From Halichondria panicea (lineage: Eukaryota > Porifera > Demospongiae > Suberitida > Halichondriidae): a stretch of DNA of 64,000 nt. Shown here in pieces: positions 34,248 to 45,984 of the stretch; position 1 is the stretch's first letter; each line of letters begins with the position of its first letter. The notes under the pieces are model-generated. The model was not told the DNA's origin and ran no database searches. It was given only the letters and a program-made list of their open reading frames with translations. The stretch spans positions 8,759,122 through 8,823,121 of the forward strand of contig NC_087377.1 in NCBI RefSeq assembly GCF_963675165.1. Reading direction: 5' to 3'. A program made the position numbers and the translations under genes.

Positions 34248-37200
34248 TTAAAATGAATTGAATTGCACATGTCCATAAGCGAGGTTCCCCTGGGTGTGAG
34301 GGTCTGGTTTAATGTCCTCATATATCGGTCCCTTCAATTGAGCTGACTGTTGAACATGACCATAGGCAAGATTGTCCTCAGTGTGAGGGTCTACTTTAAA
34401 GGCATCAGGATCTTCGTACACTGGACCCAACTGATGCATGGAGGTAAAAATAAAATCAATTCTCAAAGACTGAGCGGCATCACGTACGGTTTTGGGTGAT
34501 TCATTTATGAGGCTTGGGACATGGTTGACATGTGCAGGGTCCTATAGCTAGCAACATTACAATAAAAACGACAAAATTGAAACGGTTTTCATAAGGCATC
34601 TGTATTATACAGCATAAGTTTAAAGTAGACTGTGTAATTACTATGTGTACAGGATAATAAATGGGACGAGATAAAAAAGCTTGTATACAGATACCGTATT
34701 CATAGTAGGTATAGTTAGAGGGGATAAACTTTCGCGGAAAGACCGTTAGAAAGGATTTCGTGAACTAACAACTTTTTGGTGTATGCATGCGATATTAATA
34801 TTCGTGGTACATGCTAATCAGCGAAAACCGCGACAATTTATACCCTCGAAATAACTTATACCCGCTATACGATAACTCATTCACCTTGTCGGATTCAGGT
34901 GTGGGCGGGTATTCAGGTATGTTGGCCATGGAATCCACCTCCTCCCCATCGTTGGTACTGCATAATGTAAGTATATATGTGTATATATAATTATACCACG
35001 CCTATTTTCTCTACGAATTCTATACTAGCTGTAGAACATAAGCGCCACCATAATTTAGGCGCAGTTGGGCTGAACGCAATTTTTTGTATTCTAAAATGAT
35101 TCACTCAAAAGCGAATTTTTTTTGGCACTGTAATTACATCAATTACGGTAATGATGTAATTACAGTGCCAGAAAATATAGCTTCTATCTATGCTATATTA
35201 GCTACAAACGAGAACTAGTCTATACATTTAAGCCATAAGCTCACGGTTTAGAAACTAAACTGTTTTGCTTGCCTACTAGCTAGCCTCATGCACAGTAACA
35301 CGTATGTATACCCTAGCTAAGAAACATATGACTCACGTTAGAGTTCTTTGTTGCTCCATTTCTTGTGATGATACCTTCGGTTCTGTTTTTATTGCAAAAT
35401 TCCACACTTATTTTTATAAGTGAGAATAATAACTTACTTCTTTTTTTGTTCCAGTAGCACGGAATGATGGCAACGATGACCACAACTATCAATAGAACAA
35501 TCAGAAAACCAATGATGATTCCAGCAATACAACCACCACCACAACCTTCACCCTGAGGGGCAGTAGTTGGTTGGGTGGGTGTTTGAGTGGAGGTGGTGGT
35601 AGTGGCCATGGTAGTGGGGGGAGGAGTGGTTGCTGTATATGTACAAGAAACAATATGACACTATGAAGAGTTGTTCCTCAGTCAATATAATTATGCTTAC
35701 AAGGAGAGGAAAGACTAGAGCATACACCAACTTACTTGGGGTTATAAGGGTCATGAATAATCCCATAGCGGGTTGAACAACAACCACTGTAGTGTTGGCA
35801 CGGAGGACAATCCTGACGGTGAAGGTGTAGGATGTACCAACCATGAGGTTATCAAAGGTCATTGAGTACTGCATCCCAGGGCGAGAAAAGTTAGCCATCA
35901 TTGGATTGCCATTGGAAGGCTGGACAGTTGAGATGATGAGCAGCTCCTCGGGTTGGTAGGGGGTGAGGGGTAGAGTGATTGTGACAGGGTGACTGGTGTC
36001 TGTAGTTGGACCTTGCATCACTATAGAGGTGGTCCTATCAGGCACTGCAGTAAAACAAGCATGAAATTAAATAAGACACACTGACAGTAACCCTCACCAG
36101 TGAAAGAAGCCATTGTTGAACTTGTGCATTGACCCCTCGCAAACATCACAGTGACATTAACAAGATGGCCACCATCTGCTCCAGCCAATGCAATCTCAAA
36201 CATATCTCGAGTGAAGTTCACCATGGAGGACAATGAACCAGTGAGGTTGGTGTAGCGATAGTTACGAGTGGGAACCTCAGATTCAGGGAGTGTCTGAAAA
36301 ATTGCTTCCTAGTAAAACCAAACAAGAAAAATGTGATTAGCTTACTTACTTGTACATAGACACGCAATACGACGATCCCCGTCTCATTTTCAGAGTGATT
36401 GAGGGGAGGAAAACTGAAGGTAAGCATCGGGGTGGGAAAATCTGCAAGAATTTTTATTGTCGAATCAATCACACCTATATAGACTCTACCTGGATCAATG
36501 AGATTAGTATAGAGGTTGGAACTGCCCATAACTGAGGTCAGAGGTCCCATTGGAGTCGTTGGTGTGACTGTAGGGTGGATACTGATACAGTAGGGGAAGC
36601 CAGCTGCATTGAGTTGCTGTGCAGTAAGTGATCTTGTATCTGAGTCAACAATGCTTGTGAGGGACTGGTTCCCTTGATCAATCACCACATATTCAGTAAT
36701 ACAGGTTGGGTAGAGAGGGTTGAGAGTTTGTGTCCATTCAATGAGTGGGTCCATTTGATTGATAGTCACAGTTATGCCCTCATTAACATCTAAAATGTTA
36801 TTAAATCAAGCTGATAGACAACATAATTGAATTTACCTGACAGGTTTGCAGCGAAATTGATGGGAGAGCTCAATACACTTTGAACCCTATCAGCTGTAAA
36901 GACCGATCCTGACAGTGTATAGTTATTCTCGCACACATTTAGACCAGTGACATTGAATGTTGAATCAGTGCTTGAGCTGGTTGACACAGGGCCACTGGTT
37001 GGAGTAGCATCCACTTGATAACTTGCAACACACTGAGTGTCCGTCACTGACAGGTTGGCCCTCACCACTGACTGGGAGACTTGCTCAATGGAGAGGTCAG
37101 GAGTGGGGATAGCTGTGATCAAATTAAGAATGTAACAACATAAAATAATAGTCTACTCACAGAGTACATTGATGGTGATATTTCCAACGAGTGATGTATC

Positions 37201-37751
37201 CAGACCACTGGAGAAGCACTCTACTACAGCACCATTGATGGCCTCTGTGGCAGTAGTCTGGGCAGTTGAGGTGAACATTGTTGGACTAGAGGTTCCACTG
37301 ATCATGGTGATTGTGAATAGACCACACATGTCATCAGGGGGCATCAGTGAAGCATGAGCAACAGCTTCTTCACAGTTTGCTGTTGAGGTACCGGTGACCC
37401 TCCAGCGAGTCACACCACTAGCGTTATTGTCATGGACGCAGGTGAGGGAGATGGGGACACCTGGGCACACTGTGATGGCCCCATTGGTCGAATTGAGACT
37501 AGATGTTAACGTAGCTGCAACATCTGCGTATGTCAGGGGAGGGGGTTCAGTGCATTCTCTAGGTACATACTCATACACAGTGACACCTATGGCTAGCTAC
37601 AATGCAACATACAAAACATATTCACATGAACTTACGTGATCCAATACTCATCAAACAAAGTTGCACAGCAAATAATAGAAGAATAACCTATTAAATTTCA
37701 AAATCAAGCCGGCATGGTATAAATGCTATCTTATCGTACCTTTCTTGACAT
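34248..37751 (-). CDS. Receptor D: Ig/FN3 ectodomain, one TM helix, ITAM-like tail
   Basis: Twelve exons (37751-37740, 37687-37636, 37523-37161, 37112-36837, 36789-36490, 36441-36350, 36293-36098, 36044-35736, 35632-35438, 35382-35337, 34957-34885, 34430-34248) join to 698 codons with no stop and with the same phases as A and B. Signal peptide: MSRKVILLLLFAVQLCLM. Exon 3 is an Ig-like domain related to that of A (TVCPGVPISLTCVHDNN). Exons 4-8 are FN3-like, with close similarity to B in exons 6-9. A Thr/Pro stalk leads to GGGCIAGIIIGF and one membrane helix. The tail has PVYEDPDAF..NLAYGHV and PIYEDIKP..NLAYGHV. The stop is two codons later than in A and B (VQFNSF). The small introns make this the most compact member. 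Confidence 0.86.
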
Positions 37752-39096
37752 TATTCACTAAATTCTGACTTGTCTTCAATAGAATCTAAGAATCCTAGGG
37801 AATAATGCCGAGCCGTATTGAACTCACTGGATCTTGATGGCGTGCAGTGTTAATTTTCGGATCAGGTGTCATAATTATACGGCACCGGATGTGCATCGGA
37901 TGTGGACACGCCCCCAGGGCCTAGAATTTTAATATTTTGGGCCCCCCCCCGGGCCTAGAATTTTAACAGTTTAGGCCCCCCAGGGGGTCCATTCGGTTAA
38001 AATTCTAGGCCCCAACTGTGAGATTAGGCCCCCTCTTTTCTGCTATCCTTTTCTGCACATAGAACAAAGATGAACGAAGTCAAAGAGATATAATATTATG
38101 GTAAGGTTAGCTCTATTAGTTGACAAAGCATCAAAGAGGCATGCATGCCAAGACTCTGTATAAAAGTACTAGCAAAAATGTTAGCAAAGATGTTAGCTAG
38201 TCAGGCCACGCCCTCCCATACTTCTTGCAAAGAGGCTGGAAATCGAGACTAGATGTTAGCTATCATGGAATTCAAAGTAAAGGAAGATACCTTCAAGTTA
38301 CTCATGCTTATACCAGTTAAATGCTTTGATGCAGCTCTGCAAAATGTTGGATCTGCCTGTAAGACAATCGATGTTGTGCATACTGATAGCTATTGCCATA
38401 AAATTATTTACAACTTCGTGCTAGCTTCGCCATTCCAACTTTCCCTTCAGGACAAAACATGGTAGCGTTATCCCCCGAACAGCTGGCTGCCAAAGGAGGC
38501 GAAATTTTGTGAATTCACAATAATTATAAAGCACACGATTTTCAGTGCAAAGACAACAATTCACCTACATGGAAGAAGATCGATGTAAATTGTTATGGAA
38601 ATGCTCCAGTATATAGCATCACTAGCTCAGCTCTCAATATGGAATCCTAGATAGAATTAGAGAGAAACTCTTTTATCTATGGTGGAATCACAGTACATGC
38701 ATGTAATAAGTGCACAAGCAAGTGAGCCCTGCCCACTTATTAGACTGATCAAGCTAGTTTCTCTTGTGTAAAGCTCATTATAATTGTTTGAAGATTCTAG
38801 TTAGTCCAGGCTTGATAAGCTTTTTGGAGTAACCCAGCTGATCAATTCGGGACAGTTGGCCCCTAATAGTATGTGCTTCGTGCTGCATGAGGCCTGATTC
38901 ATGGAATGGTGCTGTGATGGCTGTGAGTCTGTGACCAGCCGGTCGACCAGTTGCATGAAATGTGTGTGTGTGAGGATCGAGAACTTCATTCAGCAACTGG
39001 CACTGCATAGACTGTAAATACTGTATTAATATACCCTATATCTTCTAATTTATCAGACACTTCTAATTACCCCGGACACTCTTTTGGGCAATTTTC
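37752..39096. other. Intergenic region with GGCCTAGAATTTTAA repeats
   Basis: 37916-38030 is a C-rich palindromic repeat, GGGCCTAGAATTTTAA with its inverse TTAAAATTCTAGGCCCC; a relative lies at 63510-63600. It is preceded by GGCACCGGATGTG. No gene recognised in the rest. Confidence 0.55.
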
Positions 39097-39718
39097 ATAC
39101 AACCATAGATAAAGAAGACAGGGATTGGCAACGGAAGTCAAAACGTAGACTTTTGTGCAGGGGGTGTGGTTAAATCTCAAAAGATGTGTGTTGTCCCCCG
39201 AACCACGCCGCGGTTGCCCTCTAGAGACTCCCGCTTGCCTTGCGGGAAAGTGTTTTATGCCTTTTCTGTACAGTAACAAAGGATTTTATATGGATAAAGA
39301 CTTTAAATAGTATACTATGTATGCCACGTGGCTAGTAATCTTGTTAGCTAAAGACGTTTGACTCTAGTTGGGCGCTTGTTTTCAAAAGTAAGTGTTTTTG
39401 GAATTGTGGAATTGGCTATGTACCTCTGAAAAGCAATTTCATTGTATTGATAGTGTTTACTGTATATAAAAGCTTAACAGACATGTTGATTGATAGAAAT
39501 AAACAATGAAAGCTTGAATAGCTCAAGTGCAATTGGCATTGAAATAGTGATGAAATAGTGACCATAGTTTGCGATAGTGTGTTTGGCTATGTACCATTTG
39601 CTTCCTTGTGATTTGTATGTGGATGTCTAGATCACTGACACCTATTATTGAATGACCAATGCATAGAAATGACCTGTCAACAATTATTAAATCTTTCCAC
39701 AGGAGAAATAGTGGCCCA

Positions 39719-40387
39719 TGGGCAGAAAGCCGAGAATTTGCTCTATAAAGTACCGTTATTGGACAAAGAAGGTAGCTAGATTTGGTGTGTGTACTGTTTT
39801 TATGCCGTAGCTAGAGTTGGTTGTGGTACGTTGTGAAAGTGTATTTTTTGCTTCAACAGTGGTTACGAGATGATTTTTTGCAATATTTAACTGACTGGGA
39901 AAATGAGGCAAAGGTTAGATCTGCCGGCTCAGATTGGAAATACCATCATTTCACCATAAGTATACTTAACCTTTGAAGGCCTCAAACTTACTGGTAAATT
40001 TCTGGTGTGCATGTATACTGTCTATTGGGTTTACGTCTCCACTTTCTCATTGTAGTTAACTCATTTGTTGAGCTCAGTCAATATTTGCTGACCAAGCACG
40101 AGAAAGAAAGTTTATTCTTACTAAGTGAGCGGTTAACCCAAGACCCATTGGAGAATTATTTTGGCCAACAAAGGGCAAGAGGACATAGAAATGAAAATCC
40201 CACAATTCAACAGTGCCTCCGAAATGCCAATGCATTGAGGGTTCAAAAGAGTTTGGCCTTAAACCCAGTGAGAGGGAACTCTAGCAGAAAGAGGCAATTG
40301 TTTAGAGACGAAGACATCACAGTTAATGACGATATGAATTCCCCATTACCAAAAAGAAAGTGTTCAAGAAAGACCAATGCTAAATAG
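39719..40387 (+). pseudogene. Remnant of P-like transposase in E3
   Basis: The start exon at about 39719 reads MGRKPRICSIKYRYWTKK, matching the layout of E2's first exon. A small exon at 39860-39914 (WLRDDFLQYLTDWENEAK) matches E2's fifth exon. The last exon (about 40055-40387) carries LTQDPLENYFGQQRARGHRN, RVQKSLALNPVRGN and a basic tail. The roughly 2 kb that encode the DDE core in E2 are absent, so this copy cannot make an active transposase. Confidence 0.8.
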
Positions 40388-40528
40388 CCAACTCTATAGA
40401 TACATGCAGTACATTTATTTTTATAATTAATTGTACATGCAATGGTTGACGCCTATAATATTTCCTTGACTTCTAATTATTATTACAAAATACATAATTA
40501 TATATAATTATAGAATGCAAAATACGAA

Positions 40529-41480
40529 TTAGCTCAGTGTCTTCCTGATACCAGTGCTCTTCTTCACTAATTTTTTTTGTGCACGTTTGTATGCCTCCAA
40601 CCAATGTGATGCCAATGAGAAGCCCCGAATTGTTACCCACAAATTAATTGTCTCCGACAACAATTCAGAAGACCGCTCTTCTTCATCAATATCTTGAGAA
40701 ACTAAACTCCAGTAGAATAGTACATTTTCATTGTGTCCGACGGCATCAACAATTGTCTTTCTGTTACAGTTAGAATCCTCAGAGACAACAACTCTTGGTA
40801 ATGTAGTGCGAACAACACCTTCCACAGTACAAAAAAATCGAAAAGATTCGTCATTCCAATGGGAATAAACCCCATCCACTCTGTAGTGTATTGAGTAAAA
40901 TCTGTTGGTTCTCCCATGACAGCCATTTCTCCAAGACACATCTCAAATTGATCAAATTTTTCGCCTCCTCTCTCTCTCTCGTACTTGCGTAGAAGCTTAA
41001 GCGCCACGTATCCACACGCATAACGCAGTGCATTTAACTCATCTTTATTAAATTCGACATCAACAGTAGCTGCACGAGTCACAGGACCAGTATCACAGCC
41101 AAACTGTTTCTTCAGTAACATCTCAAAAAGGGATCTAGCAACACTCTGAATTAGTAAAGGATCCTTTCCCAAAGTCTCAATGTTTAAACACAGTTGAGTC
41201 CAAAGAGTGCTTATTTGGCTTGTAGCTACTGTATGATATGCCATCCACAGCTTTAACTCAGCAGTTTTTTTGACCTTAAGCTGTGAAACAGGACTTCAGG
41301 GCAGTTACTAAAGTTTGACAAAATGTAACAAAAAGATCATCATCTTTACCAAACAACAACAAATGCTGTCCAATTTCTCTAGCCTTCTTTGCACGAGTAG
41401 TATCTACTTGTAGTTCTTTCTTGGATATTTCTTTTCTGACAGCATCTAAAACCAATTGAAAGTCAACTTCAGCAACACCT
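40529..41480 (-). pseudogene. Second gene of the P-like transposon, copy in E3
   Basis: Homologue of the E2 minus-strand gene in three frame segments: 41480-41275 (VDFQLVLDAVRKEISK..VTFCQTLVTALKSCF), 41244-40860 (ELNALRYACGYVALKLLRKY, YTTEWMGFI) and 40930-40529 (VLFYWSLVSQDIDEEE, INLWVTIRGFSLASHWLEAYK). Stops or frame changes near 41270 and 40860-40900 break it. Conservation of the same blocks as E2 supports a real protein family. Confidence 0.75.
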
Positions 41481-41810
41481 TGAACTAGTCTGGGGGCCAG
41501 ACCTTTTTCTCAGAGGGCCAGGGGGGAGGGGGAAGAGAGAAAGAAGGTCTGGAGACTCTTGCAGCACTTCCGTGTGCTCTTGGAATGTCAATAGGGAGGA
41601 GACTGTGATATTGGAGGTTATAAAGAAGGAGTAGATGTAGTAATACTCTCATTTCATTGGCTGTATCTAAATTCCATTGGCTGTAATCCAAATTCCAGAG
41701 GCAATACTCATTTCATAGCCTCGATTCCAGGCCGATTAAAATACTTTAATCTGCCTTGAATCGAGGCTACTTCCGTTGCCAATCCCTCTCTTCTTTATCT
41801 ATGATACAAC

Positions 41811-42528
41811 GGACACTCCAGTGCTTTATTTGAAAAAGTTGAGTTACATTCACCATTCACAGACGGCAAGTAAGACATGACTTAGAGTGCTGCAGTTAGA
41901 TAGCTTTGAGTAGCTAGTTTTAGATAGCTAGTGCAACTAGCTATTCAGTCGCACACTGGTCTATTAAACTTAGCTAGCTCGCATACAGCTGCTTGCTTGT
42001 TCTAGACTCTTCGCATGCTGTATAAAAATCTGTTCCAATTATACCCGGACAATTTCCAAAATAATTATTTTTTGCTGTCCGATAAATTAGAAGATATACG
42101 GGTAGCTGGTTTTATAATTATGTTGTTGAATACATGCACATTCAATGCCTAAGTTATAGATAGTACATGGGCATGAGGTATCTATGTGTTATAGTGTCCC
42201 ATATCACGAGGGCTTTGCCCGAGGGATGAGGGACACTATAACCATAGATACCGAATGCACATGTGCTAACTGATTTAGATCCCACTTTTCATTGGCTGCC
42301 TCAGGCAAGAAGTGTATCTATAAAAGCAGCAAGCCTTAGCAACAGCTTTATTTTTGAAAATGTCCTGTTCTGACAAGCTAGTCTAGATGATTTCTGCTAA
42401 AAAAACCTTTGCATTGGCCTTGCTTCAACATTGGAATGGACAAACTAGTGACTCCACCTTATGCAGGAAGCGCTCTGCAACAAATGAGCCCCACCCCAGC
42501 TCAAGCTTCTCAGTAAACTGTTCTGATA
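41811..42528. other. Intergenic region with a short hairpin
   Basis: 42187-42243 is a palindrome (TATAGTGTCCC and GGGACACTATA around GAGGGCTTTGCCCGAGG). No gene recognised. Confidence 0.5.
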
Positions 42529-43064
42529 CAGGGATTTGAGGAGTTCTTGCAACTCTAAACTCGAGAGCGGAAGTACCTGTCACGTGAACCTTAGTAACAA
42601 GATTGAATTTTGGCTCATTCCAAACCAATTTTTCTCCAATAGAGCCTTTTCATTTTTGTTAAACTGGGAAAACATCGACTTACATCAGAAAGCTAAGAGC
42701 CTTTGGTAAAGGCTTTGCACCACAGCAGGTTGTCAGCTGAAGCTATCCTTGAGATTCTAATCGTTTTGTGAGCTACTACTTGCCCCAGCCTGCCCGTAAC
42801 CTGTTGAAAGTGTATCACTAGTCTCAGTAAAATCTCTCTTAGGCTAGCTCCAGCTGGATACACCATTTGTGTGACAGACTAATTAGTAGTAGCTCACGAT
42901 TGGGCTCAAGGATAGCTTTAGCAAAGGCTTGCAGATAATGATATGCAGAGCAAAGCCTCCTGTATAGGTCGATTTTTTCCCAAAATAAACAGGCCTAAAG
43001 GCTTTATTGGAGAAAAATTGGTTTGAAATGAGCCATAATTACGTAACTGTTCACGTGACAGGCA

Positions 43065-45595
43065 ACCTGATTCACTTAATGAATAACACGGCATTAAAGG
43101 GCCTCCCCCTGAAGAAATACAAAAAACACATTATTCCAGGTTGGTCTATGTACCTCAAATCTGCCCACTCTGAGTCGAAATCAGCATTTCGTCACTGGAA
43201 ATCTGCTGGTAAACCAATGGCCCCGGCAAATCCCCTCAAAGAAATCTATAAGTCAAAGAAATGCCACTTCAGGAAATTGCTCCGCCAGCATCGTCACTCG
43301 CTCAAAGAGCAATATTTACTAAACTTAGACCTGGCCAATAAAGATTCTAAGAAGCTTTTCAGAGAAATCAAAAGATTCTACGCTCCCTCCACCTCAACTT
43401 CCCCTGGCACCATTGTATATAATGATGTTTCGTATTCTGGTGACACCCTCTTAGAAGGCTGGGCCAATTACTTTGAAACACTTGGTACCCCCTGTCATAG
43501 CCCACTATTTGACTCCGACAACCTGCAAAGTGTAAACAATAGGTTTCGTGACCTCCTTGATTCCACCCAGGGTGGAGATATCTTACTCACCCAATCTGAC
43601 ATTGCCAACGCTATAGATACTCTCAAACGTGAGAAAGCACCTGGTCCTGATGGCATTGAAACAGAACACTTGTGCTTCTCTGGTCCGGCAGTTCAGCTTC
43701 AGTTGTGCAGAATCTTTAACGCTATGCTTGCTTCCTGCTACATCCCTGATCTGCTTACCCTTGGTCTAGTCATCGCTATTCCAAAAGGTGCTGACAAGGA
43801 CCTCAAGAACCCCTCAAATTATAGAGGAATCTCTCTCCTATCTAATGTTGGGAAACTTTTTGAGAAACTTCTTTTAGAGAAGATACTGCACCAAGGAGTA
43901 TCTCTCAGCCCTCTTCAGGGAGGTTTCAGACCTGGTTACAGCTCAATTCACACGTCCTTCATATTTCAAGAAACGGTTCAATCTCTCAGGGAGTGTGGCA
44001 AGAAAGCCTTTGTCGCATTTCTTGATGTGAAGAAGGCCTTTGACACGGTATGGCATAAAGGCCTTTTTGTGAAACTTCAAGAAAAGGGTATACACCCTAG
44101 AATTTGGCACATTCTGGTCCACTGGTACTCTCGTCTGTCGTCCTGCTTTCTTCTCAAAGGGTCTCGCTCAAGAATCTTCCCTATCTCCCAAGGAGTTCGT
44201 CAGGGTGCTATCCTGTCTCCGCTTCTCTACTCAGTTTTTGTTGATGATCTGCTTGCCCAACTACATGACTGTGGCCTAGGTGCAATGGTTGGCTCGGTCC
44301 ACTGTCCCTCCCCAATGTATGCAGACGATCTTGCTCTCATTGCGGACTCACCAGAAGGGTTACAGAAGCTTCTTAATATCGTCTCTCATTATACGAGTAC
44401 ATGGCGCTATGAAATTAACTCCTCCAAGTCGGCAGTCATGGTATTTGGTGAATCAACAAGATCACGTACCTCTGGACGCCAGTCCCGTTCCTTCTCTGTT
44501 TGTTCGGAAATTATCCAGGAGGTAGATAGTTACAAACACCTTGGTGTCCTTCGCTTAGTGTCTTCTTCTGGCTCCCTCAGAATCTCGGGACGCTGCTCTG
44601 CGGGTAGGAGTGCCTTCTTTGCCCTGAATTCTGTGGGCGCGAGGTTCGGCTGCCTCCACCCAATCACCTCTCACAAGCTTTATTCCTCACTCTGCCTTCC
44701 AATTATGCTCTATGGATCAGAACTCTGGTCCCTAACAAAGAGCGATCTCAACATGTTGGAGAGAACTCACAGGAAACTACTTCGCACAATTCAAGGCCTG
44801 CCTACAAGATGTCCGTCACTCGCCCTCACCAGCCTTATTGGCTCGTTGGAGATCTCGGCATTGGTGGACTGCAGACAGCTCTGTTTTATTAACTCTATCG
44901 GATGCATGTCTTCAGAAGATCTCCCGAAAAAGATTATGGTAGAAAGACTTCTCGCCGACTCTCCATCAGGTCTCTTAAAAACATGGTCCACACTAGTCTT
45001 ATCTCGTTGCTACCCTTCACTCTCGTCTATGATCTCAAACGGGAAAAACAAAGGGTCTTTTAAGACTGCTGCAAAGAAATCTGCATTAGTCACACAATAC
45101 GTCAAGATGACGGACACATGCACAAATCTCCCTATCTCATCCCTCCCCGCCCTTCTAGGTCGCCCTTCGATGCTATGGTCATGCTGTCAGCTGGATCGTT
45201 CTATGCATGGCCCCTCAAATTTCAGAATCAGGCTCCTAGTGGGCTGTGACGGGCTCGAGCTGGATGCGTCCAGGTTTAGATATCGCAACAGAGGAAATAT
45301 CTCTCCCGGTGATGGATCGTGCAAACTATGCAACACTGAAGAAGAATCACCTTCACACTTTTTAGTAAGTTGCCATGCTCTCTCAATGCGCAGACTTGCT
45401 CTCCTGCAGGATGCCCCATCCTGCATCAGTGTTCACCTCCCCCACGACCCAAGGGCACTACATGACACCCTCTACAATCTCCTGCAAGGCCTTGTCTGGC
45501 TGAAAGCTGCCCATGCGCAAGAGTGGCTCTTGCTCTTCATCAAAGATCTAAGGCAAACCCGCGCTGATCTCCTTCTCACAAGCACATTGGTTTAA
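43065..45595 (+). pseudogene. Reverse transcriptase of the truncated LINE
   Basis: The frame is open for about 840 codons. RT motifs: REKAPGPDGIE, SNYRGISLLSNVGK, FVAFLDVKKAFDTVWH (motif A), GVRQGAILSPLLYSVFVDDLL (motif B region), SPMYADDLALIADS (catalytic YADD) and YKHLGVL. The C-terminus has a zinc-knuckle-like CKLCNTEEESPSHFLVSC. No endonuclease precedes the RT. The open frame continues upstream to 43007, but those first residues (MEKNWFEMSHNYVTVHVTG) come from the arm of the host element, so the start is accidental. It is related to non-LTR elements with a YADD RT, distinct from the LINE at 2805-6450. Confidence 0.87.
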
Positions 45596-45704
45596 AGCTC
45601 CACCCTCTTACTGCGTGTTATAATAATACCCATTTTCAATATTCTTTTTCGTCTGCCCAATGGGCTACTCTTCATTATTTGGAGGCTACAAAGAAGAAGA
45701 AGAA
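43065..45704 (+). mobile_element. 5'-truncated LINE with (GAA)n tail inside the foldback element
   Basis: The duplicated target GACAGGCA lies at 43057-43064 and 45705-45712. The 3' end is a short AAGAAGAAGAAGAAG tract instead of poly-A. The endonuclease region is missing, so the copy is truncated at the 5' side, as usual for target-primed insertion. Confidence 0.85.
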
Positions 45705-45984
45705 GACAGGCACTTCCGCTCTCGACATTACAGTTGCAAAAACTCCTCAAATCCTGTATGTACGTGTAGCGTATGGCGTGTAATTTGAGTCAGTATTGTG
45801 CCGGTGTCATAGGATAGAACCTCCGGGCGACAGTTTCTCCCCCGGAGCCTGCGGTCTTAGGACAATGCCTCCCCCCCGGTGGTTTCGTCCTAGGACAGAA
45901 TCCCCGCCCCCAGGATATATCATCTGGGTACATGTACCCTGTCAAAACCTATAAGCGTGCGTGTGCATGCGAAATGTATAGACT

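Larger units (their letters stand above)
39104..41803. mobile_element. P-element-like copy E3, internally deleted
   Basis: Ends CATAGATAAAGAAGA and TCTTCTTTATCTATG; flanks ATACAAC at 39097-39103 and 41804-41810. It keeps the first transposase exon, the last transposase exons and the convergent second gene, but lacks the catalytic core. A hairpin (CCTCGATTCCAGGCCGATTAAA with its inverse) lies at about 41718-41769, just inside the right TIR. Confidence 0.88.
42529..45756. mobile_element. Foldback-type DNA element (CAGGGATTTGAGGAG ends) split by a LINE
   Basis: The left arm, 42529-42660, begins CAGGGATTTGAGGAGTTCTT. Its reverse complement is in two pieces: about 42985-43064 (ATTGGAGAAAAATTGGTTTG, TTCACGTGACAGGC) and 45705-45756 (CACTTCCGCTCTCGA, CTCCTCAAATCCTG). 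Both outer ends are next to TA, as expected of a TA-targeting element. Further inverted similarity (AAAGCTATCCTTGAG, GAGCTACTACT) extends into the loop. No transposase is present. Confidence 0.8.

Noticed and set aside
9261-37751. Known vertebrate-type immune receptor orthologue
   Set aside because: Domain order is reminiscent, but neither ectodomain nor tail matches a specific known family closely enough to name a gene.
43007-43064. First 19 codons of the truncated LINE frame as part of the LINE protein
   Set aside because: They match the arm of the surrounding foldback element in inverted orientation, and the target duplication marks the real border.
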